Shown in pieces: positions 16,866 through 25,011 of a stretch of 64,000 bases of DNA. The notes beneath the pieces were generated by a model. That model did not search any database. It had not been told where the DNA came from and saw only the letters and a list, made by a program, of their open reading frames with translations. How positions within the stretch are numbered: position 1 is the stretch's first letter; every line of letters starts with the position of its first letter. The DNA is from Plantactinospora sp. KBS50 (GTDB lineage: Bacteria; Actinomycetota; Actinomycetes; Mycobacteriales; Micromonosporaceae). The translations under genes were made by a program, and so were the position numbers. The stretch covers positions 3,104,001-3,168,000 of the forward strand of contig NZ_CP022961.1 in assembly GCF_002285795.1 (NCBI RefSeq), given 5' to 3'.

Positions 16866-17873
16866 TCAGACCGGATTCTGGTGCAGCCGGCGCAGCACGA
16901 GGGCCAGGTGCAGGCGCAGCCGGCCCTTCGGATCGCGTACCGTCCAGCCGAGCTGGCGTTCGATCATCGCGAGCCGGTACCGCAGCGTCGAATGGTGCAC
17001 CGGCAGGGTGGCCGCCGCGGTGCGCAGGCTGTCGGTCTCGACGAGCGCGGTGAGGGTGGTCAACGCCCAGGGTGCGCCCGCGGCGACCTCGGCGAGCGCG
17101 TGGACGTCGGGTGGCCGGCTGGTGGCCGGGCCGACCGCGGCGGCCAGCAGGGCCAGCCCGCCCAACTCGTCGTAGGCGACGGTCCGCGGGCCGGGATCCA
17201 GCGGTGACCCCGCGGCGGTGAACCGCAGGGCGACCCGGGCGGCGGCCCAGGACGAGGGCAGCTCGCAGACCGGTACCGCGGGTCCGAGGCCGGCCCGCTG
17301 CGTCCGGTACGGCGTCGGGTCGGGCGGCGGGACCGGCTCCACGTGGGGCGCGGCGCCGTACACGGCCACGGCCCGGGCCGGCGCGGTGGGCAGCAGACCC
17401 AGCCGGCGGGCGGCGTGCATCCGGTCCGGTTCGGGCACCGCGGCGTCGGTGACGAGGTCGACCCAGCCGGATTCGTCGGGTACGGCCGGCCCGCCGCCAC
17501 CCTCGGTGTCGCGCAGCGCGGTGGCCGCCGCGACCACCGCGCGGTCCAGCACCGTCGCGGCGACGAGGTCCGCGGGTTCGGCGCACTCCAGCCAGATCGC
17601 CGCGCCGTGGGCGCCGGGGACGGGCGCGGACGGCCAGGCCGGATCGGCCAGTCCGGCCACCGGCCGGGCGGCGCCGCCGGGTTCGACGCGTACCGAGAGG
17701 CGGCCGCCCGCGTCGACCAGCCGGGCCGGGCAGCCGGCCAGGGTGGCGGCCTCCCGCACGATCGCCGGCAGGCCGGCGTGCGCATGGGTCAGCTGGTCGA
17801 ACCGGGCGATGACCCGAAGCGCCGCGCCCGCGTCGGGATCGAGGGCGGCGAGCCGGCGGGCGAGATCCTTCAT
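16866..17873 (-). CDS. PucR-type transcriptional regulator (HTH_30)
   Basis: 335 aa. The C-terminal ~60 residues carry the PucR/CdaR helix-turn-helix: DSLRTAAATLPVHHSTLRYR, then LAMIERQLGW and LRLHLALVLRRL. The rest is an Ala/Pro-rich sensing region with a GAF-like feel (REAATLAGCPARLVDAGGRL) but no clear ligand motif. ATG 17873 is chosen because it begins MKDLARRLAALDPDAG and has AGGAA upstream; in-frame sequence upstream is not protein-like. It is divergent from the secreted SGNH hydrolase gene across a 302-bp gap and may control it; this is inference. Confidence 0.85.
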   Translation of the reverse strand: MKDLARRLAALDPDAGAALRVIARFDQLTHAHAGLPAIVREAATLAGCPARLVDAGGRLSVRVEPGGAARPVAGLADPAWPSAPVPGAHGAAIWLECAEPADLVAATVLDRAVVAAATALRDTEGGGGPAVPDESGWVDLVTDAAVPEPDRMHAARRLGLLPTAPARAVAVYGAAPHVEPVPPPDPTPYRTQRAGLGPAVPVCELPSSWAAARVALRFTAAGSPLDPGPRTVAYDELGGLALLAAAVGPATSRPPDVHALAEVAAGAPWALTTLTALVETDSLRTAAATLPVHHSTLRYRLAMIERQLGWTVRDPKGRLRLHLALVLRRLHQNPV

Positions 17874-18175
17874 GAGATCACCGTGTTCCTTGCCGGGTTG
17901 CCTGCCCCCGTGGCCGGCGGCCGCGCGCCGCCGTGGCGCTCCGCGGTCTCGATCATGTGCTAGGAAGTAATACTCATCGATGTGAGTGGGTCCGGCAACG
18001 CGGTCGGCGGCGCCGCACGGTGGGCGGTGCTCGTCGTGCGCCAAGTGGCGGGAGTTTTCCGGCGGATGGCGGTACCGCCGTGGCGCCCGAAAGATAGAAG
18101 CTGGTAATTGCATTGCGCCCTGCCCACGCCTCCGGACCGGCAGCCGGAGGGGCACGATTCACAGAAGGACTTCCT
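17874..18175. other. 302-bp divergent intergenic region (PucR regulator / SGNH hydrolase)
   Basis: No gene is visible. Two AT-richer patches stand out, at about 17958-17985 (including AAGTAATACTCATCGATG) and 18090-18115 (including AGCTGGTAATTGCATTG), likely promoters for the two divergent genes. CATCGATG at 17978-17985 is a small palindrome. No CebR-type cellulose operator (TGGGAGCGCTCCCA) is present. Confidence 0.4.
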
Positions 18176-19270
18176 ATGATCAACAGAAGGCGCCTGTTGG
18201 CCGGCGCGACCGCCGCGCTGGCCGTCGTCGCCGCCACCGTTTTCGGGCTCGGTACGGCCAACGCCGAATCGAACGGCGGCGTCCGGGTGATGCCGCTCGG
18301 CGACTCCATCACCGACGGTCTCACGGTACCCGGCGGATACCGGATCGATCTCTGGCAGAAGCTCGTGGCCGGCGGGTACACGGTCGACTTCGTCGGCTCC
18401 CTCTCCAACGGCCCGGCCAACCTCGGCGACCACGACCACGAGGGACACTCGGGCTGGACGATCGCGCAGATCGACGCGAACGTCGTGAACTGGCTGCGCA
18501 CGTACAACCCGCGGACCATCCTGCTGCACATCGGCACCAACGACATCTACGGCAGCGACCCGGCCGGCGCCCCGGCGCGACTGTCCACGCTGATCGACCA
18601 CATCACCGCGCAGTCGCCCAACACCGAGTTGTTCGTGGCGACGATCATTCCGCTGGGCTTCTCCGACTCGGTCGTGCGGGCGTACAACGCCCAGATCCCG
18701 GGGATCGTGCAGAGCAAGGCCAGCGCCGGCAAGCACGTGCACCTGGTGGAGATGTACAGCGCGCTGACCACCGCCGACCTGGCCGACGGGGTGCACCCCA
18801 ACGCGGTCGGCTACGGCAAGATGGCGAACGTCTGGTACAGCTCGCTGCTCTCGGTGCCCGGCAGCCTCAGCAACGGCACGCCGCCGACCACGGCTCCGCC
18901 CACGACTGTTCCGCCCACGACGGCGCCGCCGACGACTGTTCCTCCGTCGACTGTTCCGCCGACGACGGTGCCGCCGTCGGTGGGGTGTTCGGCGTCGGTG
19001 TCGTTGAATTCGTGGACGGGTGGTTTTGTGGCCACGGTGCGGGTGACGGCGGGGTCGGCTGCGGTGAGTGGGTGGACGGTGACGATGACGTTGCCGTCGG
19101 GGGCGAGTGTGACGAATGCGTGGAATGCGGATCGTAGTGGTAGTAGTGGGACGGTGCAGTTCACGAATGTGAGTTACAACGGTTCGATTGCTGCGGGTCA
19201 GTACACGGAGTTCGGGTTCCAGGGGGTTGGTAGTGGGGGTGGGATGACACCCACCTGCACCGCCCGCTGA
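18176..19270 (+). CDS. Secreted SGNH/GDSL hydrolase with C-terminal CBM2
   Basis: 364 aa exported esterase-type enzyme. A signal peptide (MINRRRLLAG, hydrophobic core, cut after ANA about residue 30) precedes the SGNH domain: block I GDSITDG with Ser44 nucleophile, block III IGTND, block V DGVHPN with catalytic Asp/His. A Thr/Pro linker made of PPTT units (about 240-268) joins a family-2 carbohydrate-binding module (from Cys271 to the C-terminal Cys) with the Trp residues of NSWTGGF, SGWTVTM and NAWNADRSG. Likely an acetyl-xylan or polysaccharide esterase (inference). Codon use in the linker end and CBM2 is sharply different from the catalytic part. ATG 18176 has AGAAGGA upstream. Confidence 0.93.
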   Translation: MINRRRLLAGATAALAVVAATVFGLGTANAESNGGVRVMPLGDSITDGLTVPGGYRIDLWQKLVAGGYTVDFVGSLSNGPANLGDHDHEGHSGWTIAQIDANVVNWLRTYNPRTILLHIGTNDIYGSDPAGAPARLSTLIDHITAQSPNTELFVATIIPLGFSDSVVRAYNAQIPGIVQSKASAGKHVHLVEMYSALTTADLADGVHPNAVGYGKMANVWYSSLLSVPGSLSNGTPPTTAPPTTVPPTTAPPTTVPPSTVPPTTVPPSVGCSASVSLNSWTGGFVATVRVTAGSAAVSGWTVTMTLPSGASVTNAWNADRSGSSGTVQFTNVSYNGSIAAGQYTEFGFQGVGSGGGMTPTCTAR

Positions 19271-19275
19271 GCGCC

Positions 19276-19314
19276 CGGCTGACGGCCGCCCGCGCGGCGG
19301 GCGGCCGTCAGCCG
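19276..19314. terminator. Bidirectional terminator hairpin between SGNH hydrolase and GntR genes
   Basis: A perfect 18-bp stem (19276-19293 with 19297-19314) with loop GCG starts five bases after the SGNH gene stop and overlaps the last codons of the convergent GntR-type gene. No U-tract on either strand. Confidence 0.75.
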
Positions 19315-20099
19315 AGCACGAGACCGGGGTCGGGATCGGGCTCGGCCGCCGGGCCGGGCACCCGGTACTCCTCGGTCAGCGTGGTCATCGGGCCGGGCCA
19401 CGTCGCCTGGGCCACCTCGATGGGCCGGCGCGCCTCGTCGTACGCGACGTGCAGCAGGTGCAGCACGGGCGTGTCGGGCCGGATCTGGAGCTGCTCGGCC
19501 TCGTCGCGGCTGGGCTGCCGGGCGCTGATCGTGTCGGTGGCCGTGACGTACCGGCGGCCGATCTCCTCCTCCGCCTCCTGGTAGAGCGGCCGGCCGAACG
19601 CCTCGGCCCGCTCCAGTGAGGTGCCCTGCGCGTCGGCGACCCGGAACCACGACGCGCCGATCTCCACCGGCGAGTCCTCGGTGCGGACCAGGTGCCGCCG
19701 GACCACCAGCTCGGTGCCGTCGGCCACCCCGAAGGCGTCCGCCACCTCCGGTGGCGCGGCCGCCCGGCCGACCTCGGTGAGCTGCTGCCGGTACCGGGCC
19801 GCCAGGTCCGCGTGGTAGCCGCGGAACCCGCCGTACCGGCCCCGGGAGAGCCGGTTGAGTCGCCGCCGGGTGCCCCGCACGTACGTCCCGGAGCCCGGCT
19901 TCGTGATCAGCACGCCCTCCACCCGCAACTGGTCGATGGCGCGTTGCACGGTCTGCTTCGCGACCCCGAACATCTCGGCGATGGCCGGGATGGACGGCAG
20001 CCGTTCCCCGGCCGCCCAGTCGCCCTGCCGGATCCGCGCGGTGATGTGGGCGGCGATCTGCCGGTGCGGGAACTCGGCGGCTCCCGGATTGATCTGCAT
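19308..20099 (-). CDS. GntR family transcriptional regulator (HutC/UTRA subfamily)
   Basis: 263 aa. N-terminal winged helix typical of GntR: FPHRQIAAHITARIRQGDWA, AGERLPSIPAIAEMFGVAKQ, TVQRAIDQLRVEGVLITKPG, then SGTYV. The C-terminal UTRA ligand domain follows (ELVVRRHLVRTEDSPVEIGA, DTISARQPSRDEAEQL, LLHVAYDEARRPIEVAQATW). UTRA regulators usually sense sugars or small metabolites. ATG 20099 has GGGAGG seven bases upstream. A perfect CTAGG-TT-CCTAG inverted repeat at 20152-20163 lies 53 bases upstream and may be its autoregulatory site. Target genes unknown; convergent with the SGNH hydrolase. Confidence 0.92.
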   Translation of the reverse strand: MQINPGAAEFPHRQIAAHITARIRQGDWAAGERLPSIPAIAEMFGVAKQTVQRAIDQLRVEGVLITKPGSGTYVRGTRRRLNRLSRGRYGGFRGYHADLAARYRQQLTEVGRAAAPPEVADAFGVADGTELVVRRHLVRTEDSPVEIGASWFRVADAQGTSLERAEAFGRPLYQEAEEEIGRRYVTATDTISARQPSRDEAEQLQIRPDTPVLHLLHVAYDEARRPIEVAQATWPGPMTTLTEEYRVPGPAAEPDPDPGLVLG

Positions 20100-20151
20100 C
20101 TGCGCACCTCCCTGGGCCGGTCGGCCCGCCGCCGCGCGGTCGCGCTGACAG

Positions 20152-20163
20152 CTAGGTTCCTAG
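20152..20163. promoter_or_regulatory. Inverted repeat upstream of GntR gene
   Basis: CTAGGTTCCTAG has 5-bp arms with a 2-bp spacer and sits in the promoter region of the leftward GntR gene. It is AT-richer than its surroundings. Likely operator, by position. Confidence 0.4.
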
Positions 20164-20200
20164 GATGCCCTACGCGGTGTGCCCGCCGTCAAGCGGGCGC

Positions 20201-20240
20201 GGCCCACCGGCCCCGTCCTTGCGTCGGTGGCCGGTGGGCC
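20201..20240 (-). terminator. Terminator hairpin after PAC2 gene
   Basis: GGCCCACCGGCC (20201-20212) pairs perfectly with GGCCGGTGGGCC (20229-20240), a 12-bp stem with a 16-nt loop, 9 bases beyond the leftward PAC2 stop (20249). No U-tract. Confidence 0.6.
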
Positions 20241-20248
20241 CTACCGGT

Positions 20249-21118
20249 TCACCAGGAGCCGGCGGTGGGGCCGGCCGAGCCGCCCCGGCGGCGCAGATAC
20301 TTCTCGAACTCCTGGGCGATCTCGTCCCCGGTGAGCGGCTGGATGCCGGCGTCGCCGACCCGTTCCTCCAGCTCCCGGACGTACTCACCCAACTCGGCGT
20401 CCTGCTCGGCGGCGGCCCGGACCCGCTGCTCCCACTCGGCGGCCTCCTCGGCCAGGTCGGCCATCGGCACCGGCAGGTCGAGCACCTCCTCGACCCGGTG
20501 CAGCAGCGCCTGGGTGGCCTTGGGGCACGGGGGGTTGTTGGCGTAGTGCGGCACGTGCACCCAGAACGACAGCGCGTCCACCTCGGCCCGGGCGCAGGCG
20601 TCGTGCAGCACCCCGACGATCCCGGTCGGACCGTCGTACCGGGTCGGGATGAGCTGGTAGCGCTCGGCCGCGTCCCGGTCCGACGCGCTGCCGCTGATCG
20701 GCAGCGGCCGGGTGTACGGCACGTCCGCCAGCAGCGCGCCGAGCAGCACCACCCGGTTGACCTCCAGGCTGTGACACAGCTCCAGCACCTGCTCGCAGAA
20801 CGTCCGCCAGCGCATGCTGGGCTCGATGCCGCGGATCAGCACCACGTCCCGGTCGGTGCCCTCGGGGCTGGCCACCATGAACCGGGTGGTCGGCCACTCC
20901 ACCCGCCGCGTCTCGCCCTCGGCCATCGTGATCACGGGCCGGCTGACCTGGAAGTCGTAGAATTCCTCCGGGTCCAGCTCGGTGATCTGCCGCGCCTGCC
21001 AGACCTGCTCCAGGTGCTCGACGGCGGCGGTGGAGGCGTCCGCGGCGTCGTTCCAGCCCTCGAACGCGGCGATGGCCACCGGCGAGCGCAGCACGGGCAG
21101 GCCGTCGAACTCGGTCAT
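20249..21118 (-). CDS. PAC2 family protein (proteasome-assembly-chaperone-like fold)
   Basis: 289 aa, matches the bacterial PAC2 family: VAIAAFEGWNDAADASTAAV near the N-terminus, DPEEFYDFQVSRPV, DVVLIRGIEPSMRWRTFCEQ, VVLLGALLADVPYTRPLP, ALSFWVHVPHYANNPPCPKA, and an acidic helical C-terminus (EYVRELEERVGD). The eukaryotic relatives assist 20S assembly, and bacteria with this protein often have a proteasome, but a chaperone role here is unproven. It is divergent from metH, as is Rv2125 beside metH in M. tuberculosis. Cytosolic; no signal peptide. Confidence 0.9.
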   Translation of the reverse strand: MTEFDGLPVLRSPVAIAAFEGWNDAADASTAAVEHLEQVWQARQITELDPEEFYDFQVSRPVITMAEGETRRVEWPTTRFMVASPEGTDRDVVLIRGIEPSMRWRTFCEQVLELCHSLEVNRVVLLGALLADVPYTRPLPISGSASDRDAAERYQLIPTRYDGPTGIVGVLHDACARAEVDALSFWVHVPHYANNPPCPKATQALLHRVEEVLDLPVPMADLAEEAAEWEQRVRAAAEQDAELGEYVRELEERVGDAGIQPLTGDEIAQEFEKYLRRRGGSAGPTAGSW

Positions 21119-21360
21119 CGGGTCACCCCACGTGCCGTGGCTGGCGGGCACCCCCGGCCGCCCTGCCGGTCGATCTGCCTGGTTGTGGCGTCCCTCAAAT
21201 CCCTCACATCCGCCAGCCTACGTGCCGGATCCCGATGCGGCCCGCTGGCCGCGCCGGGTCCGGGCAGCCGATGATCAGGTACGCATCGGACGGGCGCGAC
21301 GCGCGTCACAGTATCTGGGAACCGCGAACGGTGTGCCAGGACTTCGTCACCCTCGCGGAC

Positions 21361-21366
21361 TAGCCT
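21361..21366 (+). promoter_or_regulatory. -10 box, leaderless metH
   Basis: TAGCCT six bases before GTG 21373. No cobalamin-riboswitch-like B12 box is seen in the 254-bp gap 21119-21372, and a leaderless start would leave no room for one. Confidence 0.55.
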
Positions 21367-21372
21367 GGACCC

Positions 21373-24300
21373 GTGCCGGAATCCCTGCTGGACGAACTCG
21401 CCGAGCGCATCCTCGTCGCCGATGGCGCCATGGGGACGATGCTGCAGGCGGCCAACCTGACCCTGGATGACTTCGACGGTCTCGAGGGGTGCAACGAGAT
21501 CCTCAACGTCACGCGCCCCGACGTGGTCCGGGACATCCACCGCGCGTACTTCGACGCGGGCGCCGACTGCGTGGAGACCAACACCTTCGGGGCCAACCTG
21601 CCCAACCTCGGCGAGTACGACATCGCGCACCGGATCCGGGAGCTGTCCGAGGCCGGTGCGCGGCTGGCCCGCGAGGCGGCGGACGAGTTCGCCACGCCCG
21701 GACGGTCCCGCTACGTCCTCGGCTCGATCGGTCCGGGCACCCGGCTGCCCACCCTCGGGCACAGCCCGTACGCCGAGCTGCGCGACGCGTACCTGGAGAA
21801 CGCCGCCGGGCTGATCGCCGGCGGTGCGGACGCGCTGATCGTCGAGACCTGCCAGGACCTGTTGCAGGTCAAGGCCGCGCTGGTCGGGTCGAAGCGGGCG
21901 ATGGTCGAGCAGGGTCGCCAGGTGCCGCTGATCTGCCACGTCGCGGTGGAGACCACCGGCACCATGCTGCTGGGCTCCGAGATCGGCGCGGCGCTGTCCG
22001 CCATCGAGCCGCTCGGGGTGGACCTGATCGGCCTCAACTGCTCGACCGGCCCGGCCGAGATGGGCGAGCACCTGCGCTACCTGGCCCGGCACTCCCGGGT
22101 CCGGCTGTCGGTGATGCCGAACGCCGGCCTGCCGGTGCTGACCTCCGACGGGGCGTACTTCCCGCTGACCCCGTTGGAGCTGGCCGACGCGCTGGAACGG
22201 TTCGTCGCCGACTACGGCGTGTCGCTGGTCGGCGGCTGCTGCGGCACCACCCCGGAGCACATCCGGGTGCTCGCCGAGCGGATGCACGGTGTCGCCCCGG
22301 TGCCCCGCGAGCCGCGCCCCGAGCCCGGCGTCTCGTCGATCTACCACGCGGTGCCGTTCGCGCAGGAGTCGTCGGTGCTGATGGTGGGGGAGCGGACCAA
22401 CGCCAACGGCTCCAAGGCGTTCCGCGAGGCGATGCTCGCCGGCGACTGGCAGGCGTGCGTGGAGATCGCCCGGGCACAGGCCCGGGACGGCTCGCACCTG
22501 CTGGACCTGTGCGTGGACTACGTGGGCCGGGACGGCACCCGGGACATGCGGGAACTGGCCGGCCGGTTCGCCACCGCCTCCACCCTGCCGATCGTGCTGG
22601 ACTCCACCGAGCCGGTGGTGATCGAGGCCGGTCTGGAGATGCTGGGCGGCCGCTGCGTGGTCAACTCGGTCAACTTCGAGGACGGCGACGGGCCGGAGTC
22701 GCGCTACGCGCGGGTGATGCCGGTGGTCCGCGAGCACGGTGCCGCGGTGGTCGCGCTGCTCATCGACGAGGAGGGCCAGGCCCGGACCAGGGACTGGAAG
22801 GTACGCGTCGCGGCCCGGCTGATCGACGACCTCACCGGGCGGTGGGGGATGCGCCGGTCGGACATCCTGATCGACGCGTTGACGTTCCCGATCGCCACCG
22901 GCCAGGAGGAGACCCGGCGCGACGGCATCGAGACGATCGAGGCGATCCGGGAGATCACCCGGCGCTATCCGGGGGTCAACTTCACCCTCGGCATCTCCAA
23001 CGTGTCGTTCGGGCTCAACCCGGCCGCCCGGCAGGTGCTGAACTCGGTGTTCCTGCACGAATGCCAGCAGGCCGGGCTGACCAGCGCCATCGTGCACGCC
23101 AGCAAGATCCTGCCGGTGTCGCGGATCCCCGAGGACCACCGGGAGGTGGCGCTGGACCTGATCTACGACCGGCGCCGCGAGGGGTACGACCCGGTGCAGC
23201 GGTTCATCGACCTGTTCGAGGGGGTGGACGCCGCCTCGGCCCGGGCCACCCGGGCGGAGGAGCTGGCGGCGCTGCCGCTGGACGAGCGGCTCAAGCGGCG
23301 GATCGTCGACGGCGAGCGGACCGGCCTGGAGGCGGACCTGGACACCGCCATGGCCGAGGGCCGCAGCCCGCTGTCGATCATCAACGACCTGCTGCTGGAC
23401 GGGATGAAGGTGGTCGGCGAGCTGTTCGGCTCGGGCCAGATGCAGCTGCCGTTCGTGCTCCAGTCCGCCGAGGTGATGAAGACCGCGGTGGCTCACCTGG
23501 AGCCGCACATGGAGAAGGCCGACGACGGGGGCAAGGGCCGGATCGTCCTGGCCACCGTGCGCGGCGACGTGCACGACATCGGCAAGAACCTGGTCGACAT
23601 CATCCTGTCCAACAACGGCTACGAGGTCGTGAACATCGGCATCAAGCAGCCGATCTCGGCGATCCTGGAGGCCGCCGAGGAACACCGCGCCGACGCCATC
23701 GGGATGTCCGGGCTGCTGGTCAAGAGCACCGTCATCATGAAGGAGAACCTGGCCGAGATGGTCCAGCGCGGCGTGGCCGAGCGCTGGCCGGTGCTGCTCG
23801 GCGGCGCGGCGCTGACCCGGGCGTACGTGGAGGACGACCTGCGCTCGATGTTCCCCGGCCAGGTGCACTACGCCCGGGACGCGTTCGAGGGACTGTCCCT
23901 GATGGACCGGGTGATGACCGCCAAGCGGGGTGGTGCCCCGGTGATCGACCCGGAGCGCGAGGCGGCCCTGGCGGCCCGGCGGGCACGCCGGGAGCGGCAG
24001 CGGGCCGTGGTCACCGATTCGCTGCCCGGCCTCGACGACACCTCGGTCCGCTCGGACGTGGCCACCGACGCCGCCGTGCCGACGCCGCCGTTCTTCGGCA
24101 CCCGGGTGGTCAAGGGGCTGCCGCTGGCCGAGTACGCGGCGCTGCTGGACGAGCGGGCGACCTTCCTCGGGCAGTGGGGGCTGCGCGGCTCCCGCGGCGG
24201 GCAGGGCCCGACGTACGAGGAACTGGTGGAGACCCAGGGTCGGCCGCGGCTGCGGTACTGGCTGGACCGGCTCACCGCGGACAAGGTGCTGGAGGCGGCC

Positions 24301-24888
24301 GTGGTGTACGGCTACTTCCCGGCGTACTCCGACGGCAACGACCTGGTGGTGCTGGACGAGAACGGGCACGCCGAGCGGGCTCGGTTCACCTTCCCGCGGC
24401 AGCGTCAGGAGCGCCGGCTCTGCCTGGCCGACTTCTTCCGGCCGCGCGGCGACAAGCTCGACGTGGTGGCGCTGCAACTGGTCACCGTCGGGCAGCCGAT
24501 CAGCGAGTACACCGCGAAGCTGTTCGCCGGCAACGAGTACCGCGACTACCTGGAGGTGCACGGCCTGTCGGTGCAGCTCACCGAGGCGCTGGCCGAGTAC
24601 TGGCACCGCCGGATCCGGGCCGAGCTGACCCTGCCCGACGGCCGCACCCTGGCCGACGACGACCCGGACGAACTGGCCGGCCTGCTGCGCACCGACTACC
24701 GGGGCTGCCGCTACGCGTTCGGCTACCCGGCCTGCCCCGACCTGGAGGACCGGGCCAAGATCATGGACCTGCTGGACGCCGACCGGATCGGCGTGCAGCT
24801 GTCCGAGGAGTTCCAGCTCATGCCCGAGCAGGCCACCGACGCCATCGTGGTGCACCACCCGGAGGCCAACTACTTCAACGCCAAGTGA
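21373..24888 (+). CDS. metH: Cobalamin-dependent methionine synthase MetH
   Basis: 1171 aa, four modules in the usual order. Homocysteine domain (DGAMGTMLQAA; zinc Cys in GLNCSTGP and GGCCGTTPEH), pterin domain binding methyl-tetrahydrofolate (VGERTNANGSKAF, NSVNFEDGDG), cobalamin domain with cap helices and the lower axial His734 in GDVHDIGKNLVD, and the AdoMet reactivation domain (from ~residue 900, with RYAFGYPACPDLEDRAK). It transfers a methyl from methyl-THF to homocysteine via B12 to give methionine. All key residues are present. GTG 21373 is supported by a leaderless -10 box. Ends before a long perfect hairpin. Confidence 0.97.
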   Translation: MPESLLDELAERILVADGAMGTMLQAANLTLDDFDGLEGCNEILNVTRPDVVRDIHRAYFDAGADCVETNTFGANLPNLGEYDIAHRIRELSEAGARLAREAADEFATPGRSRYVLGSIGPGTRLPTLGHSPYAELRDAYLENAAGLIAGGADALIVETCQDLLQVKAALVGSKRAMVEQGRQVPLICHVAVETTGTMLLGSEIGAALSAIEPLGVDLIGLNCSTGPAEMGEHLRYLARHSRVRLSVMPNAGLPVLTSDGAYFPLTPLELADALERFVADYGVSLVGGCCGTTPEHIRVLAERMHGVAPVPREPRPEPGVSSIYHAVPFAQESSVLMVGERTNANGSKAFREAMLAGDWQACVEIARAQARDGSHLLDLCVDYVGRDGTRDMRELAGRFATASTLPIVLDSTEPVVIEAGLEMLGGRCVVNSVNFEDGDGPESRYARVMPVVREHGAAVVALLIDEEGQARTRDWKVRVAARLIDDLTGRWGMRRSDILIDALTFPIATGQEETRRDGIETIEAIREITRRYPGVNFTLGISNVSFGLNPAARQVLNSVFLHECQQAGLTSAIVHASKILPVSRIPEDHREVALDLIYDRRREGYDPVQRFIDLFEGVDAASARATRAEELAALPLDERLKRRIVDGERTGLEADLDTAMAEGRSPLSIINDLLLDGMKVVGELFGSGQMQLPFVLQSAEVMKTAVAHLEPHMEKADDGGKGRIVLATVRGDVHDIGKNLVDIILSNNGYEVVNIGIKQPISAILEAAEEHRADAIGMSGLLVKSTVIMKENLAEMVQRGVAERWPVLLGGAALTRAYVEDDLRSMFPGQVHYARDAFEGLSLMDRVMTAKRGGAPVIDPEREAALAARRARRERQRAVVTDSLPGLDDTSVRSDVATDAAVPTPPFFGTRVVKGLPLAEYAALLDERATFLGQWGLRGSRGGQGPTYEELVETQGRPRLRYWLDRLTADKVLEAAVVYGYFPAYSDGNDLVVLDENGHAERARFTFPRQRQERRLCLADFFRPRGDKLDVVALQLVTVGQPISEYTAKLFAGNEYRDYLEVHGLSVQLTEALAEYWHRRIRAELTLPDGRTLADDDPDELAGLLRTDYRGCRYAFGYPACPDLEDRAKIMDLLDADRIGVQLSEEFQLMPEQATDAIVVHHPEANYFNAK

Positions 24889-24912
24889 CGGGCCACCGCT
24901 GCCGGGCTTTCT

Positions 24913-24973
24913 CGTCAGTCATACGCCAGGTACCTCAAACCGCACGGTAGAGGTACCTGGCGTATGACTGACG
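24913..24973. terminator. 24-bp perfect inverted repeat between convergent metH and exonuclease genes
   Basis: Positions 24913-24936 are the exact reverse complement of 24950-24973 (24 bp, both ending in CGTCAG / CTGACG outward), with a 13-nt loop AAACCGCACGGTA. Each arm holds the palindrome GGTACC. It begins 25 bases after the metH stop and ends 39 bases before the convergent exonuclease stop, so a bidirectional terminator is the simplest reading, but its AT-richer composition also suits a small mobile or repeated element. Confidence 0.7.
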
Positions 24974-25011
24974 CCTGAGGCGCCCGCGTGGGTCGTCCGC
25001 TGCCCCGCAGA

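Noticed and set aside
17874-18175. Small gene in the PucR/SGNH gap
   Set aside because: Frames here have no protein-like composition and the AT-rich patches fit promoters better.
19276-19314. Small RNA gene
   Set aside because: The 18-bp hairpin sits exactly between two convergent stops and overlaps one of them, so termination explains it.
21119-21372. Cobalamin riboswitch before metH
   Set aside because: No B12-box-like sequence or stem set is visible, and the -10 box six bases before the start codon leaves no leader for one.
21115-24858. Very long open frame on the reverse strand opposite metH
   Set aside because: At about 70% GC, antisense frames stay open by composition. The translation is Arg/Gly/Pro-rich without domains, and metH on the plus strand is complete with all catalytic residues.
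24913-24973. Insertion-sequence end or transposon
   Set aside because: No transposase frame lies in the 123-bp gap; a single hairpin is not enough. Kept only as a terminator or repeat.
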